Assembly (NCBI RefSeq): GCF_006337085.1
Contig: NZ_CP040882.1
Span: 1,426,001 to 1,490,000 of the forward strand
Length of the DNA: 64,000 nucleotides
Source of the DNA: Sutterella faecalis
Lineage (GTDB): Bacteria > Pseudomonadota > Gammaproteobacteria > Burkholderiales > Burkholderiaceae_F
Direction of reading: 5' to 3'
Part shown: piece after piece, positions 26,341 to 34,821 of the stretch
Position numbering within the stretch: position 1 is the stretch's first letter
Layout of the letters: each line of letters opens with the position of its first letter
The notes under the pieces: model-generated
The model's input: only the letters and a program-made list of their open reading frames with translations
What the model was told of the DNA's origin: nothing
The model's database searches: none
Translations under genes and position numbers: made by a program

Positions 26341-27429
26341 CTATTTCCGAGCGCGCTCGGCCTGAATGAGATTGAGCATCCGGCCGCTCTCCTTCATGAA
26401 CTGCCCCGCGTAGTCGCCGAAATAGGCGCGCGCCGCCATGAAGCGCCGGATGAACTCCTCCCGGTCGCGGCCGGCAATGACGAGGAGTTCGGGCCAGAGG
26501 TTTTCCACATACTGGCGGATCAGATCCGCGTTTCTCGGACTCGCGAGAATGATGTCGGCGTAGAGATGCGGATCCTGCGCAAAGAGGCGCCCCACCATCT
26601 CAAGCTCAAGCCGGTAGATGGGAGAGGAGAGTTCGAGAATCTGCCGGATGTCGGGATGAATCTTTGCGAGAAAGGTCCCGTAGGCATAGGTCGTAAAGTG
26701 CCGCAGCGCCTGAATGATCGACATGGCGCGGTCGTGCTCTTCGGCCGACACCTCAACCACCCGAGCGCCCCAGATGCGGATCTGCTCGAGAAGAGGTTCC
26801 GCCGCCCCGTTGTCGCGGCCGGGCGCAAAGACAAAAACCTGGCCCGTGAAGCCAGCCACATCGGGCCCGAACATCGGGTGAAGCCCCGCCACGGGCCCGG
26901 GGTGAGCAGCAAGCATGGCGTGAACGGGCTCGGTCTTGACGGAGGTGACGTCGCAAAGGAGCGCGTCGGCCGGAATCCGGCCTGCGAGCTGCCTGATCAC
27001 GGGCACCGTCACGTCGATCGGCACCGACACGATCACGGTGCCGGCGCCGGAGAGAATGTCGTCGGCGCGGTCCCAGTCGCCGCGCTCGAGAATCCGCACG
27101 GGCCAGCCCGACCGTTCGAAATGGCTTTTAAGCTGCCGGCCCATGCCGCCCGAGCCGCCCACAATGACGACGGGCTTCGGCTGCGGAACGGAAGAAGGAA
27201 AGGCTTCGGCCTTCCCGCGCTTTGCCGCTTCCCTTGAAATCCGCCCGAGAATGTCCTCAAAAAGCCCCGGAGGGAGTCCGGCCTCATCTGCCGCGCCGTG
27301 AGGCTGCCCAGCTTCCCCGGCCGCCTCGCGCCCGAGCGATGAAGCGAGCTCAAGGCGCTCGGCAATCAGCCGTGCGAGCGCTGCGTCCGTTTTCTCAAGC
27401 TTCAGGCGGATCTCTTCAGAATGCTCCAT
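26341..27429 (-). CDS. tyrA: TyrA T-protein (prephenate dehydrogenase) with shortened chorismate mutase domain
   Basis: T-proteins convert chorismate to prephenate and then oxidise it to 4-hydroxyphenylpyruvate for tyrosine. The dehydrogenase part is close to E. coli TyrA: VVIVGGSGGMGRQL, VIVSVPIDVT, GLHPMFGPD, ALRHFTTYAYG and SSPIYRLELEMVGRLFAQDP. The N-terminal mutase domain keeps the first and second helix arginines (EEIRLKLEKTD, ERLELA). About a dozen to twenty residues of its middle are missing, including the region of the catalytic Lys. The start at 27429 has GAGG 6 bases upstream. A dehydrogenase-only role is likely. Confidence 0.9.
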   Translation of the reverse strand: MEHSEEIRLKLEKTDAALARLIAERLELASSLGREAAGEAGQPHGAADEAGLPPGLFEDILGRISREAAKRGKAEAFPSSVPQPKPVVIVGGSGGMGRQLKSHFERSGWPVRILERGDWDRADDILSGAGTVIVSVPIDVTVPVIRQLAGRIPADALLCDVTSVKTEPVHAMLAAHPGPVAGLHPMFGPDVAGFTGQVFVFAPGRDNGAAEPLLEQIRIWGARVVEVSAEEHDRAMSIIQALRHFTTYAYGTFLAKIHPDIRQILELSSPIYRLELEMVGRLFAQDPHLYADIILASPRNADLIRQYVENLWPELLVIAGRDREEFIRRFMAARAYFGDYAGQFMKESGRMLNLIQAERARK

Positions 27430-27678
27430 CAGTGTCCTCATCGGGGTGCTTTCGGGCAGGATCCTTTTCCGCAGAAGAAAAGACTCACGGAGAGGATCAG
27501 GATTCCTGCAAGGTTAATCTCGAAACCGAAAAACGGCATAAGACAAGTGCCTGATATTTGATTTTTCCCGCCTCGGCTAAACTTCCGCACCGAATTAGGG
27601 CGCGATGGCGGCGGCGAGCATGCCGCCGAAGCGCCGTGAAAACAAAAATAAAACAAACCAAAAGAGGAAAAGAATCAG

Positions 27679-28269
27679 ATGGGCGACAAACTCACCGTAG
27701 ACAAGGTCTTTGCCGACAACCTGGGCACGGCCATAGGCGGATGCGTGCGCGATCAGTCCGTAACGCTTTTTTCGAGCGACATTGCCCGTGCGGCGGGCGT
27801 CCCCTGGAATCCGATTCCTTTCTTCGGGCGTGCGGAGAAAACGCGCTTCCGCGCCCGCTGGGCGGCGCTCCTTCAGGGCGTGGGCCTCTGGGCGGCGCTC
27901 ACGGCGATTCCTGAACTTGCGGCCGAAGAGAAGCTTTCGAGAAAAGTCTCCTCCCAGATGCAGGCCTATACGGATGCCATTCTGAAGTCGCCCCTCCTCG
28001 AAGCGCTCTCCGAAACGGAAGTGCGCGACTACACGCTCCTGAGGCAGCGCTTCATGCGCTTAGGCGCCTCTCCTGAAGCTTCAAAAGACGCCTTTGCCCG
28101 GGCTTTCCTTTCGGCGCTCTCGGGAAAGAGCCCGGCCGAAACCTCGCTCGAACACACCCGCAGGCTTTCTGAAGAAATCGGCGCCGCGTATTCGCTCTTC
28201 ACGAAGCTCTCGAATACCTGCAAGGCAGAGCCCCTCTCCTACGAACGGGCTTCGAAGAAGAAGTCCTGA
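27679..28269 (+). CDS. Protein of unknown function, 196 residues
   Basis: This gene is not recognised. It starts with GAGGAAAAG about 6 bases before the ATG and ends 43 bp before a strong terminator, so it is a real single-gene unit. The product is soluble, mostly helical and alanine-rich, with FGRAEKTRFRARWAALLQG near residue 48 and a lysine-rich end (ASKKKS). There is no signal peptide, membrane span or metal motif. It diverges from tyrA and converges on rlmD, and neither neighbour suggests a function. Confidence 0.75.
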   Translation: MGDKLTVDKVFADNLGTAIGGCVRDQSVTLFSSDIARAAGVPWNPIPFFGRAEKTRFRARWAALLQGVGLWAALTAIPELAAEEKLSRKVSSQMQAYTDAILKSPLLEALSETEVRDYTLLRQRFMRLGASPEASKDAFARAFLSALSGKSPAETSLEHTRRLSEEIGAAYSLFTKLSNTCKAEPLSYERASKKKS

Positions 28270-28312
28270 TCTTTATGGGACGGGCGTTCTTTTCCGGACG
28301 CCCTCCAAAGAG

Positions 28313-28350
28313 AAGGCCGGCATCCCATCCGCGGATCTGCCGGCCTTTTC
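28313..28350. terminator. Terminator of the unknown gene
   Basis: AAGGCCGGC (28313-28321) pairs with GCCGGCCTT (28339-28347) and is followed by TTTTCC on the plus strand. The minus side also has AAGG-TTCTC, so it may also serve rlmD. Confidence 0.8.
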
Positions 28351-28380
28351 CTTGTCTTCACGACGGCAAAGCGCCGTCCA

Positions 28381-29850
28381 TCAATTCTCTTCCGAGAGGT
28401 GCATCTTCACATTGTCGTCGCCCTCGGCTGCGATGCGGCGTTCAATCGCTTCGGCCTCATCGGACTTTTCAACCGGACGCTCGCCGGGTTCGAGCACCGC
28501 GATCGATTCGACGTGGCCCGTGTGCGGGAACATATTCATGATGCCGGCAGCCCGGATCTTCCAGCCGCCCTCGTGGTGGAGCACCGCGCAGTCGCGGGCT
28601 AGCGTTGCCGGATTGCAGGACACGTAGACCACGCGTCCCGGGCGCTTATCGGTTTTAGCGAGCACCCGGGCGAGCGCAAGCGCGCCCTCGCGCGGCGGGT
28701 CGATGAGAACGCGGTCGATGCCGCCCAGCGTCTTCTGAAGCTCCTCCCAGTCGGCTTCGCACCAGGTAAAGAGGTTTCGCGCGCGAAACGCCGTCTTTGC
28801 GGCGAGCCCGTTGTCGGCCGCGCCCTGGCGCGCCCGGGCGACAAGACCTTCGGAACCTTCAATGCCGATCACGCGCTTCGCGCGCCTTGCGATCGGGAGC
28901 GTGAAGTTTCCGAGGCCGCAGAAGAAGTCCGCCACCTTCATGTCGGGCGTGAGCTCGAGGAGCCTCACGGCGCGCGACACCATGGTTTCATTGAGCGCAT
29001 GGTTCACCTGCGTAAAGTCCGTGGGCTTGAAGGTGATGCGGACATTGAATTCGGAGAGTTCGAGCCCGAGCTTCGTTTCGTTCTCGGGAAGCGCCGCATG
29101 CGCCGTTTCCGGGCCCTTGGGCTGAAGCCAGATGTCAAGATTCTTCTCGCGCCCGAAGGCGAGAAGCTTCTCATGATCCTCGGGGGTCACCGGGTCGAGC
29201 GTGCGGAAGACGAGGGCCGTACGGCCGTCGCCGCCGACCGCTACCTCGACCTGCGGCATGCGGTCGCGCATGTCGAGGTCCTCAATCAGCACGCGAAGGG
29301 GATCAAGGAGCGCCGAAACATTGGGCGTAAGCACCGGACACTCGTGCATGTCGGCCACGTAGGAAGAGCTCTTCTCATGAAAGCCCACGAGGACGCCTCC
29401 CTTCTTCAGCACATTTCTCACCGTGAGGCGTGCACGATGGCGGTACCCCCAGTAGGGGCCGTAAATCGGCATCAGCACTTCCTCGGGCTTCACCTTGCCG
29501 ATGCGCCAGAGGGTGTCGAGGAGAATCCTTTCCTTAAAGGCCACCTGGGCCGAGGGCTCGATGTGCTGCATCGTGCAGCCACCGCAGGAACCGGGCCCGA
29601 TGCCGAAATTGGGGCACCGGGGCTGAACGCGCAGAACGCTTTCCTTATGAATTTCAGTGACGCGGCCGATGTCGAAGCTCGTCTTCGAGCGGAGCCGCTC
29701 GTAGGTCACGCGTTCTCCGGGCAGCGCACCCTGGATGAAGACCACCTTGCCGTCCACGTGCGCAATGCCGCGCCCTTCCTGGTCAAGGCGCTCGACGTCG
29801 ACGGTGAAGTATTCGGGAGTGCGCTCCTTCGGTTTAGATCTGCGGCCCAT
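28381..29850 (-). CDS. rlmD: 23S rRNA (uracil-1939-C5)-methyltransferase RlmD
   Basis: RlmD methylates U1939 of 23S rRNA with SAM. The start at 29850 (MGRRSKPKERTPEYF) gives 489 residues. It has an N-terminal TRAM domain (VERLDQEGRGIAHVDGK), the iron-sulfur cysteines in RCPNFGIGPGSCGGCTMQH, the SAM motif DFFCGLGNFTLPIA and the nucleophilic cysteine in YVSCNPATLARD. The cysteine spacing is slightly longer than the common CxxxxxCGGC form. The IscB locus begins 91 bp upstream. Confidence 0.94.
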   Translation of the reverse strand: MGRRSKPKERTPEYFTVDVERLDQEGRGIAHVDGKVVFIQGALPGERVTYERLRSKTSFDIGRVTEIHKESVLRVQPRCPNFGIGPGSCGGCTMQHIEPSAQVAFKERILLDTLWRIGKVKPEEVLMPIYGPYWGYRHRARLTVRNVLKKGGVLVGFHEKSSSYVADMHECPVLTPNVSALLDPLRVLIEDLDMRDRMPQVEVAVGGDGRTALVFRTLDPVTPEDHEKLLAFGREKNLDIWLQPKGPETAHAALPENETKLGLELSEFNVRITFKPTDFTQVNHALNETMVSRAVRLLELTPDMKVADFFCGLGNFTLPIARRAKRVIGIEGSEGLVARARQGAADNGLAAKTAFRARNLFTWCEADWEELQKTLGGIDRVLIDPPREGALALARVLAKTDKRPGRVVYVSCNPATLARDCAVLHHEGGWKIRAAGIMNMFPHTGHVESIAVLEPGERPVEKSDEAEAIERRIAAEGDDNVKMHLSEEN

Positions 29851-29941
29851 TTTGGTCTCTTTCGGTGTATTGGGATTCTGGAAAATCGGGGAATAGGGAA
29901 AAGAAAAGCGGCTAATCCTCAAAAGTGGTGGGATTCAGTAA

Positions 29942-31243
29942 TCAACTATTGGTTAGTGAATACCCATAGCCATCGTTTCTTGCAAGAATCGTGCAATTTT
30001 TGGCACGACCTCTTACGCGAAAATCTGGTTGCAGCATTACGACGCTCCCGTCGTTGGTTGCAAAAGCTCTTCCCGTCCATACGCCGGGATGTTTACCGCT
30101 GCGTACGGACATTCGCACAATGTCTCCCGTACCCACGCCATAAGGACGCTTTGTTCTCATGAAGTAGGCAACCGGGAACCCGTACCTGTCGGTTCTCGTG
30201 CGCTTGTACTGGCCTCTGCCGGCGCAGTAGACCTCAAGGACCTGCATGCGTTCGTCAAAGACCGCCCTTCGCGTCTCGCCGACGCAGAGTGCGTCAAGCC
30301 AATGCTCCTTTGGCACGCCGTAGAGGTGCCGATTGAACTTGGTGAGCGCTCCGGAGCCGACTGAAACCGGAAGACCGGTTGCCTTCAGCGAGTTGAAGAG
30401 CGCCCAGCGCGTCGCATTGACGGCTGAAGCATCCCTGAGCGGCGTTTTGAGCTGACTTCGGATGCGCTTTAGAAGATCGGGTTTGCCTTTGAGGAAATCC
30501 TCTATCGGCTTTGCTCCTTTCTTCTGGTTGCATTCAACGCAGGCAATTGCAAGGTTGGAGATGCGATTGCTGCCGCCCCTTGCCTTCGGCACGATGTGCT
30601 CCACGTTGAGCGGCACGCCGCTCTTCCCGCAGTAAACGCATCTGCGGCCGAACTTTTCAAGGAGGTATTCCTTGAGCTCATAGCCCGCAAGCTCGCCCTG
30701 CTGATACTCCGTTCCGGAGATCTCCGGGTTCTCCAGCTTCTGCGTATCAAACTTCACAAGCTCCTGAGCCAGGCCGATCGCCGGAACAAGCCGGCGAAGA
30801 CGATCGACCCAGGATTTCGTTGTATCGACGCGGTGTCTCAGAGAGGGCGGCAGCCACCCTTCAGCTCTCCTGCGGTTGAGAAACCGTGGAGCTCGATAGC
30901 GGAGGTTTCGGCTGCGGCGTCCGCGGCGAAGCTGCCGCCTCGCCGTGAGCGCGTCACGGATGGATGCGCCGCGATGTCTGAGGTTGATGAAAAAGAGCGC
31001 ATAGTGCATCTTCTTCACATCCTCGCGCACAACGGCAATTCCCGTCTCCCTAGAGCCGGGATCAAGCTTGATGAGGACCGGCTGCACTGCCGATTCGGCA
31101 AGCGTTCGGTCCACAATGCGGATCGTAAACGGATGCAGCTTATGCACCCGTGCGCGTCCTCCTTTGAGAAGCCGCCTTGCCCGCGCCGGACGGCACGGCA
31201 TCAGCGGCTTGTGGTCCTTGTCGAGTACAAAGACGTTGATCAT
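29942..31243 (-). CDS. iscB: IscB RNA-guided nuclease (first copy)
   Basis: IscB proteins are compact transposon-encoded nucleases guided by omega RNA and are the ancestors of Cas9. This 433-residue copy has the N-terminal PLMP domain (HKPLMPCRPARARRLLKGGR), RuvC-I Asp61 in KLDPGSRETG and an Arg-rich bridge helix (RRGRRSRNLRYRAPRF). RuvC-II Glu161, an HNH domain (Cys202/205, His216 in VEHIVPKARGGSN, Cys235/238) and RuvC-III His314/Asp317 (HWLDALCVG) follow. All catalytic positions are present. AAGGAA lies 8 bases before the ATG. No IscA transposase adjoins it, so it depends on another mobiliser or is domesticated. Confidence 0.93.
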   Translation of the reverse strand: MINVFVLDKDHKPLMPCRPARARRLLKGGRARVHKLHPFTIRIVDRTLAESAVQPVLIKLDPGSRETGIAVVREDVKKMHYALFFINLRHRGASIRDALTARRQLRRGRRSRNLRYRAPRFLNRRRAEGWLPPSLRHRVDTTKSWVDRLRRLVPAIGLAQELVKFDTQKLENPEISGTEYQQGELAGYELKEYLLEKFGRRCVYCGKSGVPLNVEHIVPKARGGSNRISNLAIACVECNQKKGAKPIEDFLKGKPDLLKRIRSQLKTPLRDASAVNATRWALFNSLKATGLPVSVGSGALTKFNRHLYGVPKEHWLDALCVGETRRAVFDERMQVLEVYCAGRGQYKRTRTDRYGFPVAYFMRTKRPYGVGTGDIVRMSVRSGKHPGVWTGRAFATNDGSVVMLQPDFRVRGRAKNCTILARNDGYGYSLTNS

Positions 31244-31547
31244 ATTGTTGAGTTCCTTACGGATATCAGACGAGCTCCTTTAGGGAGCGCGCCGTGTCAA
31301 ATCGAAATGTTCCCCTCGCCTATGTCCATAACCAGCGTTTTCATCGGCAGACCGTTTCGTGCCCCCTCAATGGCTTGTCTGCTTCTGCCGATTCCAGTTG
31401 TCCGGAGCTGAGGAAGCACCCCGGAGTGGGTCTTTTTACTTGTCTATGAACGTAGCCTTGGCAGGAATGAGCAATTTCATCCCTGCTGCAGCTCAGGCTG
31501 GACTATCACAGCGGTAGGTCTTCCTACCAGTTTTGAGGAATAGCCAG
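31244..31547 (-). ncRNA. Omega RNA (HEARO RNA) of the first IscB
   Basis: The strand that encodes iscB begins here with CTGGCTATTCC at 31547. It shows a GGTAGG...CCTACC stem, a closing GATAG-type segment, AGCCTGAGC and, further on, GAGGGGAACA (31309-31318). These follow the order of elements in characterised IscB omega RNAs. The RNA runs up to the iscB start without a gap. The guide would be the 16 bases at 31563-31548 (CTGATCGGGCGCTTTT). The 3' end is approximate. Confidence 0.75.
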
Positions 31548-31593
31548 AAAAGCGCCCGATCAGAGAGCTGAAAAGCTCTCAATGACAGGGCGC
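31548..31593 (-). terminator. nlpD terminator, abutting the IscB element
   Basis: On the minus strand GGGCGC...GCGCCC encloses a GAGAGCT/AGCTCTC inner stem and ends in TTTT at 31551-31548. The next base is the first of the omega RNA scaffold, so the IscB element entered exactly at the end of the terminator. Confidence 0.8.
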
Positions 31594-31641
31594 CTTCGCC
31601 CCTCAACGGGATCGCGGCGGAAATGTAGCGCAAAGCGCGGC

Positions 31642-32532
31642 TTATTGGCGTGCCGGCGGGAGGTATTTCATCGGATCAACGGGCTGGCCCTTGTCGCGGA
31701 CCTCAAAGCGCAGCATCACGCGGTCGGCGTCGGTGCTTCCCATTTCGGCAATCTTCTGCCCGGCCTTCACCTGGTCGCCCGGCTTCACGACCACCTTGGA
31801 ATTGTGACCGTAGGCGGTCACAAGGGTCGGCGTATGCTTCACGATCACGAGATTCCCGTAACCCTTGACGCCGCCGCCCACGAAGAGGATCTGACCGGCG
31901 CCCGCCGCCACGACGACGGAACCTTCCGTCCCGCCGATATCAAGGCCCTTGCCGTTTTTGGCGTAGTCGGAAAGAATCGGACCGCGTGCGGGCCAGAGAA
32001 AGCGCGTGCCGGGAATGACGGCAGGCGCTTCCTTCTTTTCGGGCGCCTTGGCTTCATGAACCGCGGGCTTTTCCTCCGCCGCCTTGATCACCGGTTCGCT
32101 CGAGGAGGTTTCCGCCGGAGCAATGACGGTTGCGGTTTCAATGGGAGCCTGCGCTTCCAGGCGATGAATCTTCACCGCGGAGCTTGCCGTCGTCACGGGA
32201 GCCTTCGTCGCGCGCGGAAGATGCAGCACCTGCCCCAGGCGCAGCGTCGTCGGATCCGTGATGGCGTTCATCTGCATGAGGTCGGAGGCGTTGACGCCGT
32301 AGCGCTGGGAGATGTTGTAGATCGTATCGCCCGGGGCCACCGTGTGCGTCGCGCCCGAGTCGGAGATGCCCCCGAGGGTGATCGGGGAGTCAAGCGCCGT
32401 GCTTTCTCCGGAAGCCACATTTCTGTTGACGATCGGCACCTCGCCGGGCGGAAGCGAGGAGCAGCCCGCGAGCACGAGCGCCGCGGCGCCGAGGATGAAA
32501 CCGGTACGTGAACGAGATAAAACGCGCATCAT
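31642..32532 (-). CDS. nlpD: NlpD-type LysM/LytM lipoprotein, amidase activator
   Basis: NlpD is an outer-membrane lipoprotein that activates the cell-separating amidase AmiC. The 296-residue precursor has the lipobox LAGC, a LysM domain (THTVAPGDTIYNISQRYGV, about 63-105), a variable Ala/Glu/Lys linker and a C-terminal LytM domain (KGLDIGG, GYGNLVIVKH, AGQKIAEMGST, LRFEVRDKGQPVDP). The zinc ligands of true M23 peptidases are replaced (first His missing in KGLDIGG), as in NlpD, so it should activate rather than cut. It follows surE. The pcm and rpoS genes usually beside it are absent. Confidence 0.9.
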   Translation of the reverse strand: MMRVLSRSRTGFILGAAALVLAGCSSLPPGEVPIVNRNVASGESTALDSPITLGGISDSGATHTVAPGDTIYNISQRYGVNASDLMQMNAITDPTTLRLGQVLHLPRATKAPVTTASSAVKIHRLEAQAPIETATVIAPAETSSSEPVIKAAEEKPAVHEAKAPEKKEAPAVIPGTRFLWPARGPILSDYAKNGKGLDIGGTEGSVVVAAGAGQILFVGGGVKGYGNLVIVKHTPTLVTAYGHNSKVVVKPGDQVKAGQKIAEMGSTDADRVMLRFEVRDKGQPVDPMKYLPPARQ

Positions 32533-32587
32533 CGAAAAAATCTTCTTCTGGAAAAAAGTCCGGGAAATTTAAGCCGCCTGCAGGCAA

Positions 32588-33361
32588 TCACCGATTGCCC
32601 GCAAGCGAATCCGAATCGAACCAGCGGGCGGCTTCACCCACCTGCCGGTGGTTCGTGAGATCGGTCTGCAGGGGCGTCACGGACACAAAGCCGTGCGAAG
32701 TCGCCCAGAAGTCCGTTCCCTCCGCGGCGTCGGCAGGCTTTCCTGCGGCGCCCAGCCAATAGATCGGAAAGCCCCGCGGGCTCATCTCGCGGATCACCGA
32801 TTCGGCGGACGACCGGCGGCCGAGCCGCGTCGCCCGGATGCCCTGGAGCGCCTCGCGGGGCATGTTGGGCATATTGACGTTGAGGAGCACGGCTTCGCGC
32901 TTCTCCCGGATCTGCGGAAGGAACTTCTCGACGACGACGCCTGCGACCTCGGCTGCGGATTCGAGTTCCGCCCAGCCTTTGTCGATCTGCGAAAAGGCGA
33001 TCGACGGAATGCCGAAGAGATAGCCTTCGATCGCAGCCGCCACGGTGCCCGAGTACATCGTATCGTCGCCCATATTGGCGCCGCAGTTGATGCCTGAAAC
33101 CACGAGGTCGGGCTTTTCATCGAGGAGCCCCGTGAGGGCAACATGCACGCAGTCGGAAGGCGTTCCCGAAACCACGTAGAGGTCGTCGCCCGGCATGTGC
33201 TCGACCGTGAGCGGGCGGTTGAGCGTCAGGGAGTTCGAGGCCCCGGAGTGGTTGTGGTCGGGGGCGACGATCGTGACGCGCCCGAAGCGGCGCATGGCTT
33301 TCGCGAGCGCCGCAATGCCGGGCGCCCGATAGCCGTCGTCGTTCGATACGAGAATGTGCAT
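32588..33361 (-). CDS. surE: 5'/3'-nucleotidase SurE
   Basis: SurE removes phosphate from nucleoside monophosphates with a divalent metal and is linked to stationary-phase survival. The 257-residue protein opens MHILVSNDDGYRAPGI with the metal-binding SNDDG. It then has SGASNSLTLNRP, SGINCGANMGDDTMYSGTV and a C-terminal TPLQTDLT. Length and motifs are normal. It precedes nlpD by 55 bp and is 118 bp after phoR. Confidence 0.96.
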   Translation of the reverse strand: MHILVSNDDGYRAPGIAALAKAMRRFGRVTIVAPDHNHSGASNSLTLNRPLTVEHMPGDDLYVVSGTPSDCVHVALTGLLDEKPDLVVSGINCGANMGDDTMYSGTVAAAIEGYLFGIPSIAFSQIDKGWAELESAAEVAGVVVEKFLPQIREKREAVLLNVNMPNMPREALQGIRATRLGRRSSAESVIREMSPRGFPIYWLGAAGKPADAAEGTDFWATSHGFVSVTPLQTDLTNHRQVGEAARWFDSDSLAGNR

Positions 33362-33479
33362 GGGAAAGAATTAATCCGTTCTGAAGTCCTTTGGGATTTA
33401 CGGATTTTATCCCGCCTGAGGCGCGTTCCCGGGGCATGCCTCCCGTTCGCTCGAATTTGCTTACAGTTTGAGAGCCGTT

Positions 33480-34796
33480 TCAGAAGTCTTCCGAGAAGAT
33501 TCTGGATTCGGGGAACATCATGGTGAAGGTCGAGCCTTTTCCCGGCGTCGATTCAATGAGAAGTTCGCCGCCGTTGCGTCTCAGCACATGCTTCACGATG
33601 GCGAGCCCGAGCCCCGTGCCCCCGGTGTCGCGCGAGCGCCCCTTGTCGACCCGGTAGAAGCGTTCCGTCAGGCGCGGAATGTGCTTTGCCTCAATGCCGA
33701 TCCCGGTGTCCTTCACCGACAAAGCCGCCCCCATGCCGGCGCGCTTCCACGCGACCGCAATCGAGCCGCCCTCCGGCGTATAGCGGACGGCGTTTGAAAC
33801 GAGATTCATGGCGGCGCTCCGGATTTCATCCGCGTCGCCGATCAACGAGATGTCTTCGGCCTCCAGCGTGATGTGGTGGCGCCCGAGGGAGAGGGCCTTC
33901 CCCTCCCGCACCACGTCCTCGATGAGCTTCGGCATGGCGATCACCTCGGCGTCGGCATCATCCGACTCGTCCTTGTTTTCGAGGCTCGACAAAAGGAGGA
34001 GGTCGTCGAGAAGCGAGCGCATGCGGGTCGCCTGCTCGAGCATGAGCTGCCGGTGGTGCTCAAGCATTTCGGGCGGGAGCTTCCCGGCATCGACCTCCAT
34101 ATTGAGGAACCCGCTGATTACCGTGAGGGGCGTTCTCAGTTCGTGGCTCACGTTTGCGACAAAGTCGCGCCGCATGTCGTCGACGCGCCGGCGTTCCGTC
34201 ACGTCATGCGTGACGATCATCATGTGGCGAAGGTCGGGCGCGACCACGGCCACTTCAAGCTCCCTTCCGGCCCGGTCCAGAAACGCATAGTGGCGGGAAT
34301 AGTTTCTTTCAAGAAGCCACCGGCGGAAGTCTTCATCCTTCACCGCCTCAAAGAAGCTCGCGCCGAGGGACGCCGCCTCCAGACCGAAATGCTCCATCGC
34401 GCTTTTATTCACCCACTCGAGCCGCCAGTTTTCGCCGAGAATCGTGACGCCTTCCGGGAGAAGCGCGAGGGTCTGGCGATAACGCTGATCGCGGTCGCGG
34501 ATGCGCTTGTCTTTCTTTTCGTCTTCCTTCAATAGAGACTGCCAGAGGCCTGCCGCCAGAAGAAAGATCAGAATGACCGATCCTGCCCAGACAATCGTCA
34601 CGGCGTTCGACGCGAAGCGCACGTTGAGAAAGACGGCAAGAATCGAAATAAGAAGAAAGGCAGCGGCGAGCACGATCCCGCGCCGCCTCAGATGCTCGCC
34701 TCTTTTTTCCTTTTTTTCCGTATTCGCTGCAGCCTGAGCTGAAAGTCCGTCGGCCAAGGTGGGAAAGACGTCCCCTGCGTCGTCGCGTCCCGTCAT
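33480..34796 (-). CDS. phoR: Phosphate regulon sensor kinase PhoR
   Basis: PhoR senses low phosphate together with the Pst transporter and PhoU and phosphorylates PhoB. The 438-residue protein has two N-terminal membrane spans (ILAVFLNVRFAS region and VILIFLLAAGLW), a PAS region (LLPEGVTILGENWRLEWVN) and a dimerisation helix with phospho-acceptor His in VANVSHELRTPLTV. An ATPase domain carries NLVSNAVRYTPEGG, DTGIGIEAKHIPRLTERFYR (in part) and GGTGLGLAIVKHVL. It follows phoB by 25 bp. Confidence 0.94.
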   Translation of the reverse strand: MTGRDDAGDVFPTLADGLSAQAAANTEKKEKRGEHLRRRGIVLAAAFLLISILAVFLNVRFASNAVTIVWAGSVILIFLLAAGLWQSLLKEDEKKDKRIRDRDQRYRQTLALLPEGVTILGENWRLEWVNKSAMEHFGLEAASLGASFFEAVKDEDFRRWLLERNYSRHYAFLDRAGRELEVAVVAPDLRHMMIVTHDVTERRRVDDMRRDFVANVSHELRTPLTVISGFLNMEVDAGKLPPEMLEHHRQLMLEQATRMRSLLDDLLLLSSLENKDESDDADAEVIAMPKLIEDVVREGKALSLGRHHITLEAEDISLIGDADEIRSAAMNLVSNAVRYTPEGGSIAVAWKRAGMGAALSVKDTGIGIEAKHIPRLTERFYRVDKGRSRDTGGTGLGLAIVKHVLRRNGGELLIESTPGKGSTFTMMFPESRIFSEDF

Positions 34797-34821
34797 GGAT
34801 ATGCCTCCCGCGATTACAGCA

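Noticed and set aside
29942..31243. Cas9, TnpB or a plain HNH homing endonuclease
   Set aside because: Size, the PLMP domain, the split RuvC with an inserted HNH, and an upstream omega RNA together indicate IscB; Cas9 lacks PLMP and TnpB lacks HNH.
31642..32532. Active M23 metallopeptidase
   Set aside because: The zinc-binding His of the first motif is replaced and the domain order is that of NlpD activators.
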